A stretch of DNA of 64,000 bases from Lachnospiraceae bacterium. Its GTDB lineage: Bacteria > Bacillota > Clostridia > Lachnospirales > Lachnospiraceae. The first letter of the stretch is position 1. Every line of letters begins with the position of its first letter. Where the stretch lies: assembly GCA_017938315.1 (NCBI GenBank), contig JAGBBV010000019.1, positions 32,533 through 96,532 of the forward strand, read 5' to 3'. The position numbers were made by a program, and so were the translations under genes. Shown here piece after piece: positions 54,195-62,785 of this stretch. The notes under the pieces were generated by a model. That model was not told the origin of the DNA and searched no databases. It was given only the letters and a program-made list of their open reading frames with translations.

Positions 54195-55600
54195 TCATCG
54201 AAAGTAGTTTCTGCTTTTTCTTTAACACTCTCCTGTCCAATTTTGCTGATTATGCTTTTATTAATACGCATGAAGAAAATAACTGTCATAACAAGTGATG
54301 CAATTTCCGCAATAGGAAAAGCAAACCACACCAGATTCACGTCCCCAAATTTGGAAAGAAACCAAGCTGCAGGTAACAAAACAACAAGCTGTCTGGTCAT
54401 AGATACAAACATACTGTAAACACCGTTTCCCAGGGCCTGAAATACCGAACCTATGATAATACAAAAGCCTGCCAACAAAAAGTGCAGACTGATAATTCGC
54501 AGTGCTGGCACACCGATTGCCAGCATCGTTTCAGATGCCTCAAATAGTGAAAAAAGTTGTGTCGGGAAAACCTGAAATGCAAAAAAACCTACTATCATAA
54601 TGCCAACTGCATATAATATACTCTGTTTCATGGTCTTTAAAAGCCTATCCCGTTTTCCTGCACCATAATTATAAGCAATAATCGGAACCATACCATTGTT
54701 TAGTCCAAATATAGGCATAAAAATAAAACTCTGCAACTTGAAATAAACGCCAAACACTGCTGCTGCAGTGGACGTAAATGCCATCAAAATCTGATTCATA
54801 CCATAAGTCATAACAGAGCCAATTGATTGCATTATTATAGAAGGAAGACCTACAACATAAATACTTTTTATAATTCTGGCGTCAGGTTTAAATCCCTTCA
54901 CACGCAGATGAACCTCTGTATTTTTCTTCTGATTTATGATAACCGCCATTATACCTGCAACTACCTGGCCGATTACAGTCGCCACCGCTGCACCTGCCAC
55001 TCCCATGGCGGGAACACCCAAATATCCAAATATAAAAATAGGATCAAGGATAATATTTATGATTGCGCCTGTCCCTTGGGTTATCATTGTATAAAAGGTT
55101 TTCCCCGTTGACTGAAGCAGTCTCTCAAAAATAAACTGCGTATACATTCCGAAAGAACAGCAACACACGATTGTCATATATTCCGTTCCGTAATTTATAA
55201 TTTGCACATCTTGCGTCTGACTCAAATAAAAGGGAGTCACTGCAAATAGACCAATTGCCAGAAAAATAATATAGCTTACAACAGCAAGAAACACGCCATT
55301 TATCGCTGCTTTATTGGCCTTTTCAAATTCACGTTCACCAAGTGCTTTTGAAAGGAGTGCATTTACACCAACACCTGTTCCGCCTCCGATAGCTATCATT
55401 AATGTCTGTAGCGGGAATGCTAATGACACTGCTGTCAGTGCATTCTCATCAATCTGTGCCACAAAAATACTATCTACTATATTATAAAGTGCTTGTACCA
55501 GCATAGATACCATCATTGGCAAGGACATAGTGATTAATAATTTATTAACCGGCATTACTCCCATTTTATTTTCTCGTAGCTGCACGTTCTTTTCTTCCAT
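54191..55600 (-). CDS. MATE family multidrug/metabolite efflux protein
   Basis: 469 residues with 12 predicted membrane segments in two homologous halves. N-terminal MGVMPVNKLLITMSLPMMVSMLVQALYNIVDSIFVAQI and the GTGVGVNALLSKALGERE and PTPLPI-like GINILDPIFIFGYLGVPAMGVAGAA segments fit the DinF/NorM-related MATE group common in clostridia. It exports organic cations by Na+ or H+ antiport; substrate unknown. It has its own promoter and no terminator before tRNA-Leu. Confidence 0.92.
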   Translation of the reverse strand: MEEKNVQLRENKMGVMPVNKLLITMSLPMMVSMLVQALYNIVDSIFVAQIDENALTAVSLAFPLQTLMIAIGGGTGVGVNALLSKALGEREFEKANKAAINGVFLAVVSYIIFLAIGLFAVTPFYLSQTQDVQIINYGTEYMTIVCCCSFGMYTQFIFERLLQSTGKTFYTMITQGTGAIINIILDPIFIFGYLGVPAMGVAGAAVATVIGQVVAGIMAVIINQKKNTEVHLRVKGFKPDARIIKSIYVVGLPSIIMQSIGSVMTYGMNQILMAFTSTAAAVFGVYFKLQSFIFMPIFGLNNGMVPIIAYNYGAGKRDRLLKTMKQSILYAVGIMIVGFFAFQVFPTQLFSLFEASETMLAIGVPALRIISLHFLLAGFCIIIGSVFQALGNGVYSMFVSMTRQLVVLLPAAWFLSKFGDVNLVWFAFPIAEIASLVMTVIFFMRINKSIISKIGQESVKEKAETTFDD

Positions 55601-55640
55601 ATATTACCATCCTTATTTATCATAATTCTCAAACATGTAT

Positions 55641-55668
55641 ATTATACTAATACCGGGTGTCTTTTCAA
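55641..55668 (-). promoter_or_regulatory. Promoter of MATE gene
   Basis: TTGAAA (55663-55668), 16-base spacer, TATAAT (55641-55646) on the minus strand. Confidence 0.6.
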
Positions 55669-55705
55669 GGCCTTTGAAAAACTTTTAATTTTTTCAATTT
55701 TTTTG

Positions 55706-55734
55706 TTGACAGAAATATTTTCATCGCATATAAT
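55706..55734 (+). promoter_or_regulatory. Consensus sigma-A promoter of the six-tRNA operon
   Basis: TTGACA (55706-55711), 17-base spacer, TATAAT (55729-55734), 40 bases before tRNA-Pro. Confidence 0.88.
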
Positions 55735-55773
55735 AAATTTTGCGTTGTGTGTGTGCACAAGGAAAATAACCGG

Positions 55774-55848
55774 CGGGGTGTGGCTCAGCTTGGCTAGAGC
55801 ACCTGGTTTGGGACCAGGGGGTCGCAGGTTCGAATCCTGTCACCCCGA
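55774..55848 (+). tRNA. tRNA-Pro (anticodon TGG)
   Basis: Acceptor CGGGGTG/CACCCCG with discriminator A; anticodon stem CCTGG/CCAGG around TTTGGGA; T-arm GGTTCGAATCC. First of six tRNAs. Confidence 0.97.
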
Positions 55849-55869
55849 TTTGCAACGCTTGTTATATAC

Positions 55870-55940
55870 GCGGGTGTAGTTCAATGGTAGAACACCAGCC
55901 TTCCAAGCTGGATACGTGGGTTCGATTCCCATCACCCGCT
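55870..55940 (+). tRNA. tRNA-Gly (anticodon TCC)
   Basis: Acceptor GCGGGTG/CACCCGC with discriminator T; anticodon stem CCAGC/GCTGG around CTTCCAA; T-arm GGTTCGATTCC. Confidence 0.97.
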
Positions 55941-55962
55941 CTTGCATTGTAAAAATGCATAT

Positions 55963-56036
<74 letters not shown>

Positions 56037-56043
56037 TTTATAT

Positions 56044-56118
56044 GGTGGGTATGGCGCAGTTGGTTAGCGCGCCAGATTGTGGCTCTGGAGGCCGAGGGTT
56101 CGAGTCCCTCTATCCACC
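56044..56118 (+). tRNA. tRNA-His (anticodon GTG)
   Basis: Acceptor GTGGGTA/TATCCAC with the His-specific extra G at -1 (56044) opposite C73; anticodon stem CCAGA/TCTGG around TTGTGGC; T-arm GGTTCGAGTCC. Confidence 0.97.
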
Positions 56119-56155
56119 CTTTACCAGTTGCCCGGGTGGCAGGCTTGGTGCTTGA

Positions 56156-56227
56156 TGGGCTATCGCCAAGCGGTAAGGCACAGGACTTTGACTCCTGCAT
56201 TCGCTGGTTCGAATCCAGCTAGCCCAG
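56156..56227 (+). tRNA. tRNA-Gln (anticodon TTG)
   Basis: Acceptor TGGGCTA/TAGCCCA with discriminator G and the U1-A72 pair typical of bacterial tRNA-Gln; anticodon stem CAGGA/TCCTG around CTTTGAC; T-arm GGTTCGAATCC. Confidence 0.97.
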
Positions 56228-56255
56228 TTTTTAAAAATAATATTAATTATAATAT

Positions 56256-56328
56256 GGGCCACTAGCTCAGGTGGTAGAGCACTTGACTTTTAATCAAGTT
56301 GTCCGGGGTTCGAGTCCCCGGTGGCTCA
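56256..56328 (+). tRNA. tRNA-Lys (anticodon TTT)
   Basis: Acceptor GGGCCAC/GTGGCTC with discriminator A; anticodon stem CTTGA/TCAAG around CTTTTAA; T-arm GGTTCGAGTCC. Last gene of the cluster. Confidence 0.97.
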
Positions 56329-56330
56329 CT

Positions 56331-56367
56331 AAAAAACTGTTCTGAATTTTTTTCAGAACAGTTTTTT
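56331..56367. terminator. Bidirectional terminator between tRNA operon and phosphodiesterase
   Basis: AAAAAACTGTTCTGAA and TTCAGAACAGTTTTTT form a 16-base stem. The phosphodiesterase stop codon (56366-56368) overlaps its T-run, so it serves both convergent units. Confidence 0.93.
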
Positions 56368-56854
56368 ATTCTCTTTCTATATAGTTAATTGTAAAATGCG
56401 CCTCTCCCTTTTTATCCAACTCCATGATAATAAACGAAGGTTTCTTTCCTTCTTGCCTCGGATATGTCAGGCTTCCCGGATTAATGGCAATAATGCCGTC
56501 GCCAAAATCCACCACCGGTCTGTGCGAATGGCCATACATGACAATATCGACATTCCGCTCTATTGCTTCCATTTTAATATATCGGTCGCTAACCATAACA
56601 CCATAGGTATGCCCATGGGTCAGCCAAACCTTATATTTGCCTATGTAAAACTCTTTTTCCCTGGGCAAATCAGAGAAAAAGTCATTATTTCCCTGCACCA
56701 TCTGAACTGGGCACGCCGCACTCTGTGCAATCAGATACTCACTTCCCTCTATGTCCCCGCAATGCACCACCATATCTACCGGTGCCACCTTTTCAAGCAC
56801 CCGCAAATAATTTTCATTGTAGCGATGGGTATCACTGACTATTAACACTTTCAT
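56366..56854 (-). CDS. YfcE/MJ0936-type metallophosphodiesterase
   Basis: 162 residues with all calcineurin-like metal motifs: SDTHRYNENY (D..H), HCGDIEGSEY, QGNNDF (N), THGHTYG and YGHSHRP. Two-metal phosphodiesterase of the cytoplasm acting on unknown phosphodiesters or phosphoproteins. It is immediately downstream of RdgB (12 bases), a conserved pairing in Firmicutes. Stop codon overlaps the terminator. Confidence 0.93.
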   Translation of the reverse strand: MKVLIVSDTHRYNENYLRVLEKVAPVDMVVHCGDIEGSEYLIAQSAACPVQMVQGNNDFFSDLPREKEFYIGKYKVWLTHGHTYGVMVSDRYIKMEAIERNVDIVMYGHSHRPVVDFGDGIIAINPGSLTYPRQEGKKPSFIIMELDKKGEAHFTINYIERE

Positions 56855-56866
56855 AAATATATTCCC

Positions 56867-57478
56867 TTATATTTCCGTCAAAAGGCGTTCCCTGATTGCC
56901 CTCAAAGCCTTTCCTCTATGACTGATTTCATTCTTGTCTTCCTCTGAAAGTTCTGCTGTTGTTTTTCCGTACGCAGGAACGTAGAAAATCGGATCGTATC
57001 CGAATCCGTTTTCACCTTTTTCTTCGTATCCGATTCGCCCTTCTATTGTTGCCGTTTCCGTAATTACTTTTCCACCCGGCAATGCGGCTGCGATAGCACA
57101 GACAAAGCGTGCTGTCCGCTTTTCATCTGCAATGCCCGAAAGACGTTCTATCAAGTTTGCGTTTTTGATTGAATAGGGTGTATCTTCGCCCAAGTATCTG
57201 GCAGAGTAAATTCCAGGTTCCTTATTTAAATAATCAACTTCAAGTCCCGAGTCATCTGCAAGCACAATCGCATCCGGCACATATCCGGCTACGGCTTTTG
57301 CCTTTATAATTGCGTTTTCTTCGAAGGTTTTTCCATCTTCTACTATTTCGGGATTGATTCCCACTTCCTTCATGGAACAAACAGTTACCTCTTCCCCGTC
57401 TATTGTAAGACCTGCGAGAATCTTTTTAATCTCCCGCATTTTATCTTGATTTCCTGTGGCAAAAATAATACGTCTCAT
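56867..57478 (-). CDS. rdgB: XTP/dITP diphosphatase (RdgB/HAM1)
   Basis: 203 residues with FATGNQDKMREIKKIL (base recognition), catalytic VLADDSGLEVDYLNKEPGIYSARY, and the C-terminal ENGFGYDPIFYVPAYGKTTAELSEEDKNEISHRGKAL. It hydrolyses non-canonical purine triphosphates such as ITP and XTP and keeps them out of DNA. Start ATG at 57478, 20 bases after the amidase-like gene. Confidence 0.96.
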   Translation of the reverse strand: MRRIIFATGNQDKMREIKKILAGLTIDGEEVTVCSMKEVGINPEIVEDGKTFEENAIIKAKAVAGYVPDAIVLADDSGLEVDYLNKEPGIYSARYLGEDTPYSIKNANLIERLSGIADEKRTARFVCAIAAALPGGKVITETATIEGRIGYEEKGENGFGYDPIFYVPAYGKTTAELSEEDKNEISHRGKALRAIRERLLTEI

Positions 57479-57498
57479 ATCTTCTCCTACATCTCTAA

Positions 57499-58551
57499 TT
57501 ATTCTTCTCCATATATTTGCATAATGGCATTATAGATGCCTGTAGCAATTTTATCAACATATTCATCCCTCGAAAGCAAATTTGCTTCCTGTTTGTTTGA
57601 CAGATAACCTACCTTTACGGTAGCCGCCGGCACTGTTGCCTGTCTGATGGTGTAATCATTTTCCGTAGCTTCTACAAGCCCCAATGCTTTACCTTTAATA
57701 CTTGTCACCACTTCCCGCTCCAAGCAATCGGCAAGTTCCACACTGCCGAACCCGGGAATAAAATAATCCCCATTATAAACCGTCTCTGTTCCGTAAATAC
57801 TACTGTCGTCCGCTACATTCAGTTCTATCCGGATATACATATCCGCTTTTGTCTTATTCGCAAGAAAAACCCTGCTTTCCTCTGACGGGTTTTCATTATC
57901 CATTCTGGTATAGTAAGCCTTCACATCACTGCCATCCAACTTTTCTTTCAGCTTTTGGGCAATCCGGAGGGTCACTTCTTTTTCTAACAATTCACCGTTT
58001 GTATTTCCCGTATAAATACCACCATAAGCCGGATCAATGACCACAATTTTATCGTAGATTTCTCTGGGAAACAAAAAATTAATATACAAATTCTGATTTT
58101 CCAAAATGGTTCTGCATTCATAAACATCTGTCAACTGGAATTTCAGTCTGCACCCATCCTGAGCAAATTCATAACTTCCCTGCTTCACCATTTCCCGATT
58201 TCCGGAAATGGCATTATCTGCATAAAACTTCTCTTCTGCAGTGGGTATAAAAATCCACAGTTCCTGATCCATGTAGTGATTTTCGATAATAATATCATCT
58301 GCCCTACATTCTTTTGGCAAAGGGATTCGCAAAAAACTGGTATCTGCTTCCCCTAGCAGGAACGTTAAATTATTATTCTCACTTTCCTGTATTGTTTCCG
58401 TTTTTACCGTTGTTTGCTTTTGCACCTCATCCTGTGCCACATCTACAACCGTCACTACCTTTTCTGCCGACAAATATATAATTGTTATGAAAGAAATCAC
58501 AAAAAAAACCACACTGACTATTGCAGTTCTTTTCATCAAACTCTGTTGCAT
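57499..58551 (-). CDS. Amidase_3-fold membrane protein with lost zinc and catalytic residues
   Basis: 350 residues: cytoplasmic MQQSLMKRT, a hydrophobic anchor (about 9-28), then an extracellular domain resembling N-acetylmuramoyl-L-alanine amidase (about 168-346). The motifs are altered: DPAYGG has Tyr176 where the first zinc His stands, YIRIELN has Glu243 where the second zinc His of SIHaN is expected, and TVKVGYLSN has Lys313 where the catalytic Glu is expected. Glu190 of the zinc set remains. Likely a catalytically inactive, peptidoglycan-binding relative. It lies between RlmL-like and RdgB genes. Confidence 0.82.
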   Translation of the reverse strand: MQQSLMKRTAIVSVVFFVISFITIIYLSAEKVVTVVDVAQDEVQKQTTVKTETIQESENNNLTFLLGEADTSFLRIPLPKECRADDIIIENHYMDQELWIFIPTAEEKFYADNAISGNREMVKQGSYEFAQDGCRLKFQLTDVYECRTILENQNLYINFLFPREIYDKIVVIDPAYGGIYTGNTNGELLEKEVTLRIAQKLKEKLDGSDVKAYYTRMDNENPSEESRVFLANKTKADMYIRIELNVADDSSIYGTETVYNGDYFIPGFGSVELADCLEREVVTSIKGKALGLVEATENDYTIRQATVPAATVKVGYLSNKQEANLLSRDEYVDKIATGIYNAIMQIYGEE

Positions 58552-58560
58552 CTGCTTATC

Positions 58561-59718
58561 CTACTGTTCTGTATTTCTTTGTTTAGGCGGTTTTTTCCCG
58601 GGAAACTGATAAAAATATGTTTTCATCATTCCATTATATATTTTTCTGTTTTTAGCCGCCTTTATTCCCATTACATCTTCTGCCTGCTCATATGCAGTAA
58701 TCATATAAAGAGACCAATCATCTAATGCTTGAAAACGTTCTCCTATGCTCTTATATAATATAGGAAGATTCTTCTTTTCCTCTAGCCTTTCTCCATAGGG
58801 TGGATTGGTAATAATGAATCCGTATTTTTTGCCATGACTAAGTTGGTCAATTCCTCTTTTTTGAAAATGAATTAATTTCTCTACACCGGCAAGACGTGCA
58901 TTTTCTCTGGAAGTAGCCACCATTTTTTCATCAATATCATATCCTTGGATATCCGTCTGCACACTTAAATCTATTAATTCCTGTGCTTCCTCCACAGTAT
59001 CTTTCCAATATCCCTTATCTACAACATGGTGCCATTGTTCTGCCGTAAAATGTCTGTTCATTCCCGGAGCTATATTTGCTGCCATCATTGCTGCTTCAAT
59101 AGGAAATGTTCCGCTTCCGCAAAAGGGATCCACTAATATACGCTCTCCCTTCCAGGGGGTCAGCATAATAAGCGATGCCGCTAAATTTTCTGCAATAGGT
59201 GCTTTCGCCGTAAGTTTGCGGTATCCTCTTTTATGTAGCGATTCACCTGTTGTATCAAGGCCCACCACCACTTCGTCTTTCATTAAGAAAACACGGATTG
59301 GAAAGTTCTCGCCATCTTCGGTAAACCAGTTCACTTTATAGGTTTCTTTCAGCCTCTCTACCATTGCTTTTTTCATAATGGACTGAATATCTGAAGGACT
59401 AAATAATTTGCTTTTTACGCTGGCCGCTTTTGCCACCCAAAACTTTCCGTTTACAGGAATAAAGTCTTCCCACGGCAATGCCTTGGTTCCCTGAAACAGT
59501 TCTTCAAAAGTCTCCGCATGAAAACTTCCTATTTTAATCAAAATTCTTTCCGCTGTTCTTGAAAAAATATTGATCCGGCAAACAGCCTCTTCATCTCCTG
59601 CAAATGTAACTCTTCCATCTTCTACCTTTGTTACATCATATCCCAAATCTGTAATTTCTCTTTTCAGTACTGCTTCCAGTCCAAAATGGCAAGGAGCAAT
59701 CAGTTCAAATCGTCTCAT
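58561..59718 (-). CDS. THUMP-domain RNA guanine-N2-methyltransferase (RlmL/YpsC-like)
   Basis: 385 residues. A THUMP domain (about 40-150, FAGDEEAVCRINIFSRTAERILIKIG) precedes a Rossmann methyltransferase with SAM loop DPFCGSGTFPIEAA and catalytic NPPYGERL near 304. The family methylates N2 of guanine in 23S rRNA (m2G2445-type). Only the methyltransferase half is present, as usual in Firmicutes. Ends 9 bases before the amidase-like gene. Confidence 0.92.
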   Translation of the reverse strand: MRRFELIAPCHFGLEAVLKREITDLGYDVTKVEDGRVTFAGDEEAVCRINIFSRTAERILIKIGSFHAETFEELFQGTKALPWEDFIPVNGKFWVAKAASVKSKLFSPSDIQSIMKKAMVERLKETYKVNWFTEDGENFPIRVFLMKDEVVVGLDTTGESLHKRGYRKLTAKAPIAENLAASLIMLTPWKGERILVDPFCGSGTFPIEAAMMAANIAPGMNRHFTAEQWHHVVDKGYWKDTVEEAQELIDLSVQTDIQGYDIDEKMVATSRENARLAGVEKLIHFQKRGIDQLSHGKKYGFIITNPPYGERLEEKKNLPILYKSIGERFQALDDWSLYMITAYEQAEDVMGIKAAKNRKIYNGMMKTYFYQFPGKKPPKQRNTEQ

Positions 59719-59804
59719 TTATATTCCCTACAATTCCTAATATAGCATTAGTATACCACAAGCCATTCTTTTTTGTATATCCCAAAACTAATATCCTCAT
59801 AAAA

Positions 59805-59831
59805 GAAAAAAGGCACCAAACGGTGCCTTTT
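59805..59831 (-). terminator. Terminator of the small Asn/Gln-rich gene
   Basis: AAAAGGCACC and GGTGCCTTTT arms around AAAC (59808-59831), followed by T on the minus strand. Confidence 0.92.
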
Positions 59832-59841
59832 GGGGGAACAA

Positions 59842-59979
59842 CTAGTATTCGTTATTTCTCTTGTTGTTATCAGAAGAACTGTTTTTTGTGCTGTTCTGGC
59901 AGTTCTGGCTGTTCTTGTTGTTCTGGTTGTTCTTGTTCTGATTGTTGTTATTCTGGTTGTTGTTATTCTGATTAGACAT
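59842..59979 (-). CDS. 45-residue Asn/Gln-rich small protein
   Basis: The minus strand from the ATG at 59979 (AGGAGG 8 bases upstream) encodes 45 residues in which more than half are Asn or Gln. The first half is built of NQN-type units (MSNQNNNNQNNNN...), with one Cys (QNCQNS) and a short hydrophilic tail ending KRNNEY. It has no hydrophobic segment. The dedicated ribosome site and the immediately following terminator support a real gene. I do not recognise the family; a small spore or capping protein like gamma-type SASP is one speculation. It is too short for most gene finders. Confidence 0.75.
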   Translation of the reverse strand: MSNQNNNNQNNNNQNKNNQNNKNSQNCQNSTKNSSSDNNKRNNEY

Positions 59980-60007
59980 ATTTCATTCCTCCTGTTTCTT
60001 TAGGTTA

Positions 60008-60037
60008 CAGGAATAGTATCTCTATCAGAAATTTTTT
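60008..60037 (-). promoter_or_regulatory. Possible sigma-F/G-like promoter of the small Asn/Gln-rich gene
   Basis: On the minus strand GATACTA near 60014-60020 resembles the forespore sigma -10 CATACTA (6 of 7), with AGTATA 17 bases upstream matching TGAATA at 4 of 6. No good sigma-A pair was found in this gap. Weak evidence. Confidence 0.25.
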
Positions 60038-60069
60038 TATACTATTTATTTTTGGTATTTTTTAACAGT

Positions 60070-62505
60070 TTAACCCATTGTGACAACAACGTCATAAACC
60101 TCTTTTCCTTTTACATAAGGAATTACGCAACCTTCCACTGCATTTCCATCCACTGTAATACCTTTAATACCCTTTTCAACATTATTAGGGTTTACTACCT
60201 TAATATTGTATGTACCTTCACGGAATTTTCTGGTAATTTCAAAATCACCAAAACCCTTCGGCACACAAGGATTGATGCTAAGTCCTGTATGAGTGGGATA
60301 CACACCCAAAATATACTGTGATACATTTACAAAAGTCCATGCTGCAGTACCGGTAAGCCAACTGTTCTTTGCTTCACCATGGAACTTTGCATCACGTCCC
60401 GCTACCATCTGTGAGTATACATAAGGCTCTGTTCTGTGGATTTCACTGATTTCTTCCACATAAGCCGGACAAGTTTTCTGATATATTTCAAATGCTCTGT
60501 CACCTCTTCCGATTACGGTTTCTGCAATAGATACCCACGGATTGTTATGGCAGAAAATACCTGCATTTTCTTTGTATCCGGGTGGATAAGAAGAAACTTC
60601 ACCTAATTCTAAGTGGTATCTGGTATATGCCGGCTGTAAAATCATAACACCGTATTTGGTATCCAGTCTTTCTTTTACAGAATTTAATGCTTTTTCTGCA
60701 AGTCCTTCTTTTACACCTACGCCTGCAAGTACACAGAAGCCCTGAGGTTCAATATAAATCTGGCCCTCTTCGCATTCCTTGGAACCAATCTTCTGGCTAT
60801 AGGCATCGTAAGCACGGACAAACCACTCTCCGTCCCAGCCATCCTTCAAAATGGCATCATACATAACATCCACTTCTTTTCTTGCCCTGTCTGCCTCTGC
60901 CTGGTTACCCATAAGTTCACAAAGCTGTGCATACTCTTCACCATATTTCACAAACATACCTGCAATAAATACGGATTCCGCAACCGGTCCTTCACTGGGA
61001 CCGAATGTCTGGAAGGATTCACCGGGATGCTCTGAAAAACAGTTTAAATTCAGACAATCATTCCAGTCTGCACGTCCGATAAGAGGAAGGTTATGAGGAC
61101 CTTTATGATTCACAATATAATCAAAGGAACGTTTTAAATGATCCATCAGCGGTGTTGCCACGGATTCATCATTATCAAAAGGTACCATTTCTGTCAGAAT
61201 AGTAGTATCTCCTGTTTCCCTTACATAAGCACTTGTTCCTGCAATAAGCCATAAAGGATCATCGTTAAATCCGCTTCCGATATCAGAGTTACCTTTCTTG
61301 GTAAGTGGCTGGTACTGATGATAAGCACTACCATCCTGGAACTGGGTAGATGCAATGTCAATAATTCTCTCTCTTGCCCTATCAGGAATCAAGTGCACAA
61401 ACCCAAGCAAGTCCTGACAGGAATCTCTAAAGCCCATACCACGTCCGATACCTGATTCATAATAAGAAGCGGAACGTGACATATTAAAGGTTACCATACA
61501 CTGATACTGGTTCCAAATATTTACCATACGGTCCACCTTATCATTGGAGGATTTTACGGTATATTTAGAAAGAAGGTTCTGCCAATATTCATTCAGCTCT
61601 GCAAATGCCTTTTCTACATCAGCGTCTGTTTTATACTTATCAAGCATTGCATATGCACGCTTTTTATTAATCACACCATAGGATTCCCATTTTTCATCCT
61701 CAGGATTCTCTATGTAGCCAAGAACAAACACATAAGATTTTGTTTCACCGGGCTTCAAGCTGATATTAATCTGATGTGAAGCAATAGGCTGCCAACCACT
61801 TGCCATGGAATTGGTACATGCACCGTTTTCTACTGCTTCCGGTTCACCGGCACCTCTGTAGGCTCCCAGGAACGCTTCGCGGATGGTATCAAATCCATCC
61901 ACCTTTGTATTTACAGAATAAATTGCATAATGATTACGTCTCTCTCTGTATTCTGTTCTGTGGAAAATGGTAGAATCTACTACTTCCACTTCACCGGTGC
62001 TGTAATTTCTCTGGAAATTTCTACTATCATCATCCGCATTCCAGAGGCACCATTCTACATAGGAAAAAAGAGAAATATTTTTTTCGGAGTCAGAATTATT
62101 GGTAATCTTAATCTGACTCACTTCACAAGTATCATTCATCGGAACAAACGTAAGCACCGATGCCTGTACATCATTTTTAGAAGAGGTAAAACGGCTATAA
62201 CCAATACCATGGCGGCATTCATATTTGTCAAGTGTTGTCTTGGTAGGCTGCCATCCCGGGTTCCAAATGGTATCACCATCTTTAATATAGAAATATTTAC
62301 CATTAATGTCTGCAGGCACATCATTATAACGATAACGTGTAAGTCTTAACAATTTTGCATCCTTATAAAAAGAGTAACCGCCGCATGTGTTTGATATTAA
62401 ACTAAAAAAACTGTTGCATCCCAGATAATTAATCCAGGGAAGCGGTGTTTTGGGAGTATTAATCACATACTCACGATTCACATCATCAAAATAACCGAAT
62501 TTCAT
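60070..62505 (-). CDS. Cellobiose phosphorylase, GH94
   Basis: 811 residues, standard for cellobiose phosphorylase. [29 protein letters not shown] at the N-terminus, [12 protein letters not shown], the catalytic Asp in [16 protein letters not shown] near 480, and [15 protein letters not shown]-like [24 protein letters not shown] are hallmarks. It converts cellobiose plus phosphate to glucose-1-phosphate and glucose in the cytoplasm. No signal peptide. Divergent from a LacI regulator with which it shares an operator sequence. Confidence 0.95.
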   Translation of the reverse strand: MKFGYFDDVNREYVINTPKTPLPWINYLGCNSFFSLISNTCGGYSFYKDAKLLRLTRYRYNDVPADINGKYFYIKDGDTIWNPGWQPTKTTLDKYECRHGIGYSRFTSSKNDVQASVLTFVPMNDTCEVSQIKITNNSDSEKNISLFSYVEWCLWNADDDSRNFQRNYSTGEVEVVDSTIFHRTEYRERRNHYAIYSVNTKVDGFDTIREAFLGAYRGAGEPEAVENGACTNSMASGWQPIASHQINISLKPGETKSYVFVLGYIENPEDEKWESYGVINKKRAYAMLDKYKTDADVEKAFAELNEYWQNLLSKYTVKSSNDKVDRMVNIWNQYQCMVTFNMSRSASYYESGIGRGMGFRDSCQDLLGFVHLIPDRARERIIDIASTQFQDGSAYHQYQPLTKKGNSDIGSGFNDDPLWLIAGTSAYVRETGDTTILTEMVPFDNDESVATPLMDHLKRSFDYIVNHKGPHNLPLIGRADWNDCLNLNCFSEHPGESFQTFGPSEGPVAESVFIAGMFVKYGEEYAQLCELMGNQAEADRARKEVDVMYDAILKDGWDGEWFVRAYDAYSQKIGSKECEEGQIYIEPQGFCVLAGVGVKEGLAEKALNSVKERLDTKYGVMILQPAYTRYHLELGEVSSYPPGYKENAGIFCHNNPWVSIAETVIGRGDRAFEIYQKTCPAYVEEISEIHRTEPYVYSQMVAGRDAKFHGEAKNSWLTGTAAWTFVNVSQYILGVYPTHTGLSINPCVPKGFGDFEITRKFREGTYNIKVVNPNNVEKGIKGITVDGNAVEGCVIPYVKGKEVYDVVVTMG

Positions 62506-62524
62506 AGTATTTTTCTCCTTTTCA

Positions 62525-62539
62525 GAAAACGTTTAAGTT
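62525..62539. promoter_or_regulatory. LacI-type operator in the GH94 leader
   Basis: GAAAACGTTTAAGTT, identical over 15 bases to the site at 62745-62759 before the divergent LacI gene. It lies at about +10 to +24 of the GH94 transcript. Confidence 0.65.
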
Positions 62540-62554
62540 GCTGTTACATCATTG

Positions 62555-62583
62555 ATTATAACCAAAAGGCATCTGCAATGCAA
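62555..62583 (-). promoter_or_regulatory. Sigma-A promoter of the GH94 gene
   Basis: TTGCAT (62578-62583), 17-base spacer, TATAAT (62555-62560) on the minus strand. Confidence 0.72.
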
Positions 62584-62707
62584 CCATTAAATTTAACATT
62601 GTCATTTTCATCGACTCACTTTTGTTAAAAACTGCAAAATTGCATATTAGTTTTATGTGTATTTTTTACAAATCTATTCATTTTGCCTAAAAAAACGCAA
62701 AAAATAC

Positions 62708-62736
62708 TTGCAGAAGTATAAAAAATGTTATACGAT
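62708..62736 (+). promoter_or_regulatory. Probable promoter of the divergent LacI gene
   Basis: TTGCAG (62708-62713), 17-base spacer, TACGAT (62731-62736). Confidence 0.45.
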
Positions 62737-62744
62737 GAACTTGC

Positions 62745-62759
62745 GAAAACGTTTAAGTT
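62745..62759. promoter_or_regulatory. LacI-type operator at the lacI promoter
   Basis: GAAAACGTTTAAGTT, the second copy of the site at 62525-62539, at about +3 to +17 of the LacI transcript. Points to autoregulation. Confidence 0.65.
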
Positions 62760-62785
62760 TCGTATTACCGAAGGGAATGCTAAAA

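Noticed and set aside
59842-59979. Asn/Gln repeats as a non-coding tandem repeat
   Set aside because: Units vary at the DNA level while the frame, ribosome site, stop and terminator are intact, so a coding gene is favoured.
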